DNA of 64,000 nt from Hymenopellis radicata. Lineage: Eukaryota; Basidiomycota; Agaricomycetes; Agaricales; Physalacriaceae. The notes under the pieces were generated by a model. That model saw nothing but the letters and a program-made list of their open reading frames with translations. It ran no database searches and had not been told where the DNA came from. This document shows, piece after piece, positions 57,078-64,000 of this stretch (within the stretch, counting starts at the first letter, position 1; each line of letters starts with the position of its first letter). The translations under genes and the position numbers were made by a program. The stretch is from assembly GCA_015501595.1 (NCBI GenBank), contig JADNRX010000293.1, positions 1 through 64,000 of the forward strand. Reading direction: 5' to 3'.

Positions 57078-58778
57078 CTAAGAATCGATATCCTCAATAG
57101 CAACGCCACATTCCAGGTCTACCATCGATGCTAGCTGAAGAAAGCTGCCGGACCAGTCACGTCTCATCTGAACATACAACCGACGTGGAATCTGTGCCCA
57201 TTGCAGACACCTGCGATGGTCCTCCGACGAGTCCAACCTAGATCTTGGATCAATTTCCGTTCTCGTGGCCGCACGCTGCCCATTGCCAGCGTAAGCACTG
57301 ACTTTCTCCTCCGCGCCCCATTTCCCTTCCACCGTCCGAACCGCTGGCAGTCGGGAATACAACATCTCGAAGAAGGGGACACAATCATCGCCTGGGAGAG
57401 CGTATTCGCAGTCTCCAATGTCCAAGAACTGCAGACAAGGCAGCCTGGAAGGCAGCTCGTCTGTGATTTTATCGAGATTAAGCCCCTCAGCAAGCTCAAC
57501 TGTCATACTGAGGTTATAAAGGCGCAAAGACTCGACATGATGAGTGAGGGTAAAGAAGCGGAAGAGATGCAGGGTGTTCTCCACATGCGAGTCCATATCG
57601 TACGTGATAACAAGCTTGGTCAGGTTCCCAAGCGGCAAGGGCGATATCGGAAAAAGGGGCACCGAATTGACGACATATACGAGGGTGAGTTCCGTCAGAA
57701 CGGGAACTGTCAATGTGGAGAAGAACTCCTTGCCACGGCCAGAGGCATACGCGCTCTCGAGGATTTCCAGGCGGCGAAGCTTTGACAGTGAGACGACATT
57801 GTGAATTGGAGTATAGACTGAAAGGGCAACGACGCGAAGCTCTTCCAAGTCTGCCATGGTACGCAAAATGTTCAAGCCGATTGCCTCGAATGCCGGAAAA
57901 GGCGGAATAGAGGTGAGCTGAGACCAAGGAAATACAACATGCTCCAAGGCTTGCCACGATTCTGTAATGGGTCCCGTCACGCTGCGAAGAACGGGGGCAC
58001 GCGCTGAGTTGAATACATCAAGATTTAGATGCCATTCGTCCTCGGTATGGTAATTTAGGTAAATGGCTTCCAGCATGGAGAAGTTATTTCCGGAAAGGCG
58101 CTGCAAGGTTGACCGCGGAAGGTCCACCTGCAGATACTGCCAACGAGGTATGCTGACTTCAAGGGCTGGCAGGACCGAATAGTGCTTGAGATCGCCATTG
58201 CCGCCGAGATAAACCGACATAGGGAGACCTTTTGACCTCTCAGTGAACAGGCCTATTCTGTACGCACAATGATGATCTGGGATGCACCCTATATGCTTGT
58301 CAAAGTCAAGCCAGAGATATATCCACAGCTGAGGCGAATTGACCGCAAGTTCTCTCCAACGACGAGAGACGCGAGTTAAAAGCCAGGGAGCTGCTCGAGG
58401 ATCGAGTGCGTCGGGGTCGTCGACGCCGTGGTATCCTACGCAATGTCCAAATATTTCGGCCAGAAGATCACCGGGGATGGAACGCATGGGATGGAGGAGG
58501 GATTTTGCATCTTCGAAGTGGGACTGCGCGCGCTGGCGTGCCGAGAGGAGATTGCTTAGCAACTGTTGCGCCTGGAAGATCTTCGCGTCCAGGTCCTCGA
58601 GAGTGGCGCGTGCGTCTTCCACAGTCTTGTGACAATCGGGGAGCTCAACGTCAAGCGGGGGATCGTTCTGACGGAGAAGTTCCTCTATGCGCGCTGTGCA
58701 CAGTCGACCAGTTTCCTTGCTAGGTTGAAGTAAAATGCAGGAGCAATTGGCACAATATTTTGCATTGGAGTCCGCCAT
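57078..58778 (-). CDS. F-box-like protein with N-terminal coiled coil
   Basis: A single uninterrupted frame of 566 residues. Residues 1-25 have a Cys-containing head (YCANCSC), residues 40-100 a coiled coil (TVEDARATLEDLDAKIFQAQ), then the F-box at 100-160: MRSIPGDLLAEIFGHCVGYH, APWLLTRVSRRWRELAVNSP, QLWIYLWLDF. The remainder is the usual LRR-like body, with PVLTELTLVYVVNSVPLFPI and PCLQFLDIGDCEYALPG. This head, coil, F-box, LRR order is common in Agaricomycetes. Predicted role is SCF substrate adaptor. It is unrelated in sequence to the multicopy F-box/CxxC family and has no visible lesion, so it is one of the most secure genes here. Confidence 0.9.
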   Translation of the reverse strand: MADSNAKYCANCSCILLQPSKETGRLCTARIEELLRQNDPPLDVELPDCHKTVEDARATLEDLDAKIFQAQQLLSNLLSARQRAQSHFEDAKSLLHPMRSIPGDLLAEIFGHCVGYHGVDDPDALDPRAAPWLLTRVSRRWRELAVNSPQLWIYLWLDFDKHIGCIPDHHCAYRIGLFTERSKGLPMSVYLGGNGDLKHYSVLPALEVSIPRWQYLQVDLPRSTLQRLSGNNFSMLEAIYLNYHTEDEWHLNLDVFNSARAPVLRSVTGPITESWQALEHVVFPWSQLTSIPPFPAFEAIGLNILRTMADLEELRVVALSVYTPIHNVVSLSKLRRLEILESAYASGRGKEFFSTLTVPVLTELTLVYVVNSVPLFPISPLPLGNLTKLVITYDMDSHVENTLHLFRFFTLTHHVESLRLYNLSMTVELAEGLNLDKITDELPSRLPCLQFLDIGDCEYALPGDDCVPFFEMLYSRLPAVRTVEGKWGAEEKVSAYAGNGQRAATRTEIDPRSRLDSSEDHRRCLQWAQIPRRLYVQMRRDWSGSFLQLASMVDLECGVAIEDIDS

Positions 58779-59405
58779 GCCTTGAATTCAATTAGGTTAC
58801 TGTCCAATGCAAAACTGGGGTTTTTCACCATTCACAGTGTTCAGCGAGAGTAACCTGATTATTAGTCTCGCTCATGTCTCCCGTATGATGAAAAGTAACT
58901 CACTTGAACTAGACGCGTTATCAGAGCGTGTCGACGACAAATTTCCCCAGAATGTCCCTGGCGAGTTCGTCACAGCCTATTTTAGGTCTCAGCTACAGAA
59001 CTCTATCAATGGGAGGAGCTGATGTACCGAACAGGTGATACCTCTTGGCAGGTTGAGTGAGCAGAACGGTGTCAACCCGAGATGATCGAAGAGAAAGAGA
59101 GGAACGCCCACGTGTTACCAACATGCTACGGCCAAATCCGACTCAGCTCGCACGCCATCTTCCTACTTATCGTGTGGAGCCTTCGTCTCCGTTATTACTA
59201 TCATGTGAACCCTCCAGCTGCGGCCCAAGGCATCGATGAGCATTAAAGGCAAAACAAAGTCAACAGTGCTCTCAAGAGCGAGCTGGTTATATTTCATCTT
59301 TCTTCGTGCACCTTTTTGATTAGCCTACTACGGAGTGTCGTGATCCATGAAGCTTCTAGCATCCTCCAGCTCTGAACGTGTAGGACAAGAACTTGACGAC
59401 TTCGG
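58779..59405. other. Intergenic
   Basis: Promoter region of the F-box gene on the minus strand; short plus-strand open frames at 58807 and 59057 show no family resemblance. Confidence 0.4.
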
Positions 59406-59812
59406 CGACCTACATTGCAGACTCGAATGTACACCATAATGATATTCTCCTACGCCCGTTCGCTGAACTCATCGTTAGCCCCGGCCTTTTTCCACGTCCG
59501 GCGCGAAAACTTTGTCATGAGCACATTTCGTAGGGCGCCATTCATGCGATTAAGATACAGGAGCTCAAGCGGCGTAAGATAGGCACCCATCTACGCGTCC
59601 TCAAGCAAGGAAATGCGAAAAGCCTAGATATTTCGCACCTCCAAAGGGCAGGTTAGCAGGCAGTGCGCCTCACGAAGCTGTCTCGAGAAACACCAGAAGC
59701 CTGACTTTCCTTGTTGCGAGATGTGACTTTCCGTCGCTTGTTAACCAGTCGTGCCATAGTGGTGCACACCTGTCGAGAGCAATCGGGACTAACAAAGCTT
59801 GTTGATAACCAG
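59406..59812 (-). pseudogene. Relic of an F-box/CxxC family 5' end
   Basis: The minus strand aligns with the upstream flank, exon 1, intron 1 and the start of exon 2 of copy D: shared GTTAGTCCCGATTGCTCTCG-like flank, a GGCACGACTGGTTAACAAGC start (ATGGCACGACC... in D), and a CTTCCTTGCTTGAGGACGCG intron region. The start codon region reads ATGGCACGACT but a CTATGG change and many deletions destroy the frame. Only the 5' third of the gene is represented. Confidence 0.6.
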
Positions 59813-60113
59813 CTAGCACTTTCGTTCAATCACCTGTCTTTCTCAAAGATCTCTAGTTTGCTACATGACAAGCATAGTACCCGTGGGCCGTAGCGTCATC
59901 TCGTCGTAAGTATTTATCATTTCTAAGCAATTATTCAAAGCAAGCATCGGGTCGAATCAGCAGTACCATTCAGAGCAATCGGTTATTAAGTATACAGTCA
60001 GGTAGTAAGTCTAGAGTTCCAACAGAGTCCAAGTCCAAGACGCAAATACAGTTCCATCCAAAGTGGCAGTGTTATACAGTAATCCAGATCGAAAGTCCAA
60101 GTTCCACAGCAAG

Positions 60114-62544
60114 TCAGGTTCTCCGTTGTTGAGGTATCTTTCGCGTCAGGTGCACGATCGTATGCCGAGGCTTCTCCGGCGCTCCAAAAATCTTCACGTA
60201 GTCTTCATCCTCGAGGGCATCGTCGAGCTCATAGTCGTGCCTGAGAAGCGATCAGCTTTAGATGACCTAAAGAGCAAGCGAGACAACGTACGCGCAAATG
60301 AAATGGTCGTCTAGCTCCATCCTCGTATATCCTCCAAGCTTCTCCGACGGCTTATCTCGACAAAACTTGCAATGGTAACGAATCGCCTCAGAAAATGTGC
60401 GCTGTATAACCCACTCCTCGGAGAAGTCACGTTTCCTCACCGGAGTGACGTGTTTCGCGAAGTGGTTAGCGCTAGTGAAAACGATACCTATATGTTCCGA
60501 GAGGACATGACAAACCTGTGTAGCCAGGGCAGTCAGCAATGAAAAGACAAAATGAAGAACTCATGCACAATCTTCCGCCAACTGTATAGGAGGCGCTTGA
60601 CCACAGGCCCGAATCTTTTCTTGTCGGCAACGCATGATTGGCATTCGAAGAGGGGCGCTGACTTGTCCATCTGAGTGACCGTAGCCGTAGTCGGATCCAT
60701 TCCCGCCACAATCACCACCATCTCCACGAGCCAAGTCAACACGGAATGTTTCTGGTACAGTTCAAACCGTAGCTCCGTTCGCTGCCGACGCCCGCAATCT
60801 GCGATACGCACGACATCCCCGTCCTTTGGATGGGATCTAACCCCTCCAGAATCTAGCGGGTCCGTACCTAGCGCACACGAATGCACGAGTGTCTCTGGGT
60901 AGAAGAGCGGGTGGAATGCGAGTGTAGATCTCTCGTTGGAAGTATCGCGATCCACGACGGAAATGTCTGCTGGAAGACGACTGCACTTGGTACAGATTAC
61001 GCCACTAGTGGCGAGTTGAAGGCGAGCCCTGATATCGCCGTGTGACATGCTCAGAGGCGGTCCCGATCGTCCACGATCAATCACGGAAACAAGTTGGACA
61101 TCCAGAGCGACCGATAATTCCGCGGCGCAAGCCTTAATGGGAGCAAGATCCTCATCGAAGACGTGATAACATACATCATTGTAGTCGGCTCGGTTGATGA
61201 TAGCCTTCACAGGCGGAAAGGAGAGGAAGTACGGGAGATGAACCCAGGAGAAGGACATTGGTTCATCTTCCTTGAGCATGCGGAGGAAGAACACAGCGAC
61301 GTCTTTCCGAGATAACGCCAGCCGCTCACGGTATGCCAAACGCTGGGTGCGAGCGGTATTCATAAACGTCGTCAAGCTCCCGGAAATGTTGGCCCAAACT
61401 AAACAGAAATATCAGCACGAGTGGTCAACAATCTACAGCCCGACATACTGCGGTCAGTCAACGGACGGGTCTGCCTCACGAAGTGGTGAGCAGTCAATCT
61501 CTCCAGCAGCGTATTATGTTGAACTTCTGTCATGAAGGTCAACTCTTCGCCGTAACCCAGTGTGCGTAACCGATCGCATATTCTTGAAAAAAGATGAATA
61601 TATGCGTTCATAATCAAAGGAAAAACAGTCAGCTTACTGATTGAAGCGAGTGCGTTTAGCATCCTCTAGTTCTTGGGCACGTTTTGTACGAAGAAGATTC
61701 ATCCACTCCTGGCAGAGACGTGTATGCTGAAACATGCATTAGTTGTTGACGGATGACGAGGATACGAGAATACACACCGCTTTGGCTGCGCTTTGCTCGG
61801 CCTTCTTAGCGGCGATAAAGTCCGTTGGATCACCCAATTTTTCCATGGCGAGTTTGGTTTCGTCGTAGGTCCTTTTCAGCGCGCAGCGTGCTAAGATACA
61901 CTTGAGATATGTGGAGAGATGTAACGAGGTGCACGAACTATAGAGAAGCGGGATAAGAGAGAATACAGGATCATCGACATTTGGATCCCGCACAACAAGA
62001 CTAGGCGGGGGGTTAGCACTCGCTTGTAAAAAGATACGCCGATACTCACTGGTGTACAGCGCACGTTGGGCAGATTCGACAAAACAAGTGCAAGTCTGGG
62101 TCCTTAACGGCGGTCGTCCAACAGAACTATGAACCGTCAGAGTGACCGTCGCACTAGGATGAAAAGCCCGCTTACCTGGCAGATGCGCACGTAGACGAGC
62201 TGCGCCCAGGCCGGCTCGGAAATGCCGTTGAAGGGCTCCGGTAAATTGTCTGCATTCGCGCGCGCAGCCTTCCAAGCGGTGCGCGACCCTTTGCTCATCA
62301 GCGCGCCGCGTAAGACGCGATTGACACGTCCAAGGTTGAGCAGATCCAAAGGCAAAAGTAAAGAGCAAATCTGTGACCAAGTTGAGAGAGAAAAACGCGA
62401 AAAAAATGGCAGAAAAGGCACCTCGAGCAGGACATCGAATGGCAGGTCAGGAAGGCCAGCCCCATCGCGGCGAGCAACGGTGCGACGCTTGCGGCCACGC
62501 TTGACTGGGGCCGGCACCAGTGGCTGGTTTTCTTTGTCGTTCAT
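60114..62544 (-). CDS. F-box/CxxC family protein, copy E (intact, divergent)
   Basis: Nine exons (62422-62544, 62176-62370, 62050-62126, 61778-62000, 61638-61726, 61449-61582, 60569-61398, 60292-60515, 60114-60240) sum to 2022 bases, 673 residues. Features: basic leader (VKRGRKRRTVARR), F-box (LPDLPFDVLLE, LPLDLLNLGRVNRVLRGALM), FCWTTA with CRICPTC, VICTKCSRLP, FECQSCVAD and YHCKFCRD. The 195-, 77- and 89-base exons match A and C in length, but the fourth exon is one continuous 223-base exon where A-D have two exons and an intron. E diverged earlier than A-D yet remains open, so selection has probably kept it. Predicted SCF adaptor, target unknown. Confidence 0.85.
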
Positions 62545-62811
62545 CTTGAGCAATGGTGGTGGTCGGTGGTCAAGCTGAGTCTGGCACAACAACGTTAAAC
62601 AAGTGTCATGATCATCGATCGACGCGCCCCAACTAGTGGAGGAAATTGCTGAGGAAATTTTTCGAGGAATTCCAATGTCCTCCGCAACTCTTTTAACTAC
62701 TCAGATCAAGCATTGAGTTCTCAGCTCCTGCATTGTATAGTACAGATTCCAAAACAAGTGGATCAACAGCAATCAGCCCATAGAACATAGGAACCCTTCA
62801 CTCCCTTCTCC

Positions 62812-64000
62812 TCAGTCCGCCACCTCGATATACGCGTCTCCGGTTCTACGTCCTCGAACCTGCATCAAGACGGTGAGTATTGAGCTGACTGAAGAGATCG
62901 GTACCGACCTCCACCAGAAGCGTACGCAACATGTGGTGTGTCGCCTTTTGGCCCTCGCAGAGCTCATCGACACGCGATTCGATACGCGTCTGCATTCTGC
63001 GGAGGTCGTAAAGTAACCCTGTGGTCGAAATGTCGCTTCGAATCTTCGGGGTGTTAGGAGGACTAGATCAGCAACTACGACGCTCACCTTGAACGCGATT
63101 CGCGCGTTGTCGACTCGTACACGTAGGTCTTTGACTTCGGCATTGATTTTCCCGCGTGCCGTCAAGTATTTGAGGCGGCCAAGTGTCGATAGCCCGGTAA
63201 TTCTTCGTTCAACTTCGCCAATGGTTCTATAACTAACATCAGAGATACCAGTGGAGTCCAGTAACAGGGACTTACGTGCATAGGTCGAAGAGACTTGCAG
63301 TCGGAATAGCAGGTTCATTGGAACTTGAACCAATCTCGTTGATGATCGCGAGTGTTATGCATACTGTATGTTCAGCGAGGGCCTTGCACTCGTCGCGGGC
63401 CGCGCGCGCAACCTATTACGAACAGAGTTAGTGGTCAGCATATTTCGGAAAGTTACTTGCCTCTGCAGCACTGATAGTCTTCCGCAGGATTCCACACGCC
63501 CCCTCGAGCACGGCTCCAAACACCGGGACCAGTTTGGCGACACTCTCCGCTATGTCCAGGCATGTGGCGAGGTTTGCCATGTTTGCTGGTCTAAAAATTG
63601 ATGCTGAATCAGAGGAACCGGAGGAGTAACCCACATTCCGAAGCTTGGACAGTGCGTCGATGCGAGCATTCATCTCCCGAAAGCATGGGAGGGCAATCCG
63701 CATGACGTCCGCAAGATCCTTCGAAGGTCTGTCCATAGACCAATCAAACAGAATTCTTCCCTCAAAGAAATCGGAGGTGAAGGAGAAGTGGTACATGTCT
63801 TGACTGGGAATGCAGAGGTGAAGGGGTTCCCACCAGTAGGTATTGGTCACAGCTCCTTTGCTGGACATGATGGGAATGAGCAAGGCCTGAAGTTCCCAGT
63901 AATAGTTGCCCCTCTACAAATTAGACGACATCAGCAACCCGATGTGAGATATACTCACCGAGCCATGCTTTTCCTGATTTGAAAGTATGACATGCCACTG
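62812..64000 (-). pseudogene. MLKL/HeLo-like four-helix-bundle protein, copy G4 (5' end beyond the window)
   Basis: The window ends inside exon 2, so the acidic N-terminus is not seen. Exon 3 is open (SSKGAVTNTYWWEPLHLC to CGILRKTISAAE) and the bundle exons are close to G1 (TIGEVERRITGLSTLGRLKY). The intron at 63413-63460 starts GC. In the last exon a two-base loss relative to G1 near 62872 puts the frame into a TAG at 62846-62848, ending in DAGSRT instead of TGDAYIEVAD. Whether this shortened tail is functional is unknown; otherwise no lesion is visible in the part available. Confidence 0.65.

Noticed and set aside
57201..57785. 194-residue plus-strand frame
   Set aside because: Shadow of the intact 566-residue F-box gene on the minus strand.

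Overview
This window is genomic DNA of a filamentous fungus, most likely an agaricomycete (Basidiomycota). Protein genes are cut by many 45-60 base GT..AG introns, both strands carry genes with no operon logic, and the recognisable families are typical of mushrooms and polypores: F-box proteins with CxxC pairs, seven-helix membrane proteins, Zn2Cys6 regulators, a microsomal P450, and HeLo/MLKL-like helical-bundle proteins. No ribosomal RNA, CRISPR array or phage gene is visible.

Layout. Bases 1-9,900 hold mostly intact single-copy genes: a seven-helix membrane protein (1448-2856), an F-box/LRR-like protein (3052-4311), a small Cys-rich membrane-proximal protein (4991-5563), a Ser-rich protein (6752-7138, minus) and a tRNA-like gene. 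From 10.4 to 32.6 kb a family of F-box/CxxC proteins appears four times (A, B, C, D), with an F-box-like gene, a heparinase II/III-like enzyme gene and a second seven-helix gene in between. B and D, with about 1.2 kb of flank each, form a large inverted duplication. From 32.6 to 36.5 kb lie relics: an oxidoreductase exon, a 24-base minisatellite and a decayed Zn2Cys6 regulator. From 36.9 kb to the end, a second family occurs four times on the minus strand (G1-G4). Its C-terminal half resembles the MLKL/HeLo-type four-helix bundle used in fungal cell-death proteins. A P450, FHA-domain fragments, a copia relic, a large intact F-box gene and a fifth intact F-box/CxxC gene (E) are interspersed.

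Mobile DNA shapes the second half. Two copies of a 2.1 kb MULE-like element have perfect 9-base target duplications and carry a spliced, stop-containing non-transposase gene (Pack-MULE-like). Two identical 245-base TA-flanked MITEs, one 413-base hAT-type MITE with an 8-base duplication, and a 364-base solo LTR with a 5-base duplication are also present. Three of these interrupt genes and the LTR sits 25 bases upstream of the only intact MLKL-like gene.

Interpretation. The window looks like a fast-evolving accessory region in which two multicopy families, one plausibly in ubiquitin-ligase substrate recognition and one plausibly in regulated cell death, are being duplicated, inverted and broken. 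Several genes carry single-base homopolymer shifts; from one sequence I cannot tell decay from assembly error. Exon models marked intact were checked by summing exon lengths and phases by hand; functions are inferred from motifs read by eye, not from database searches.
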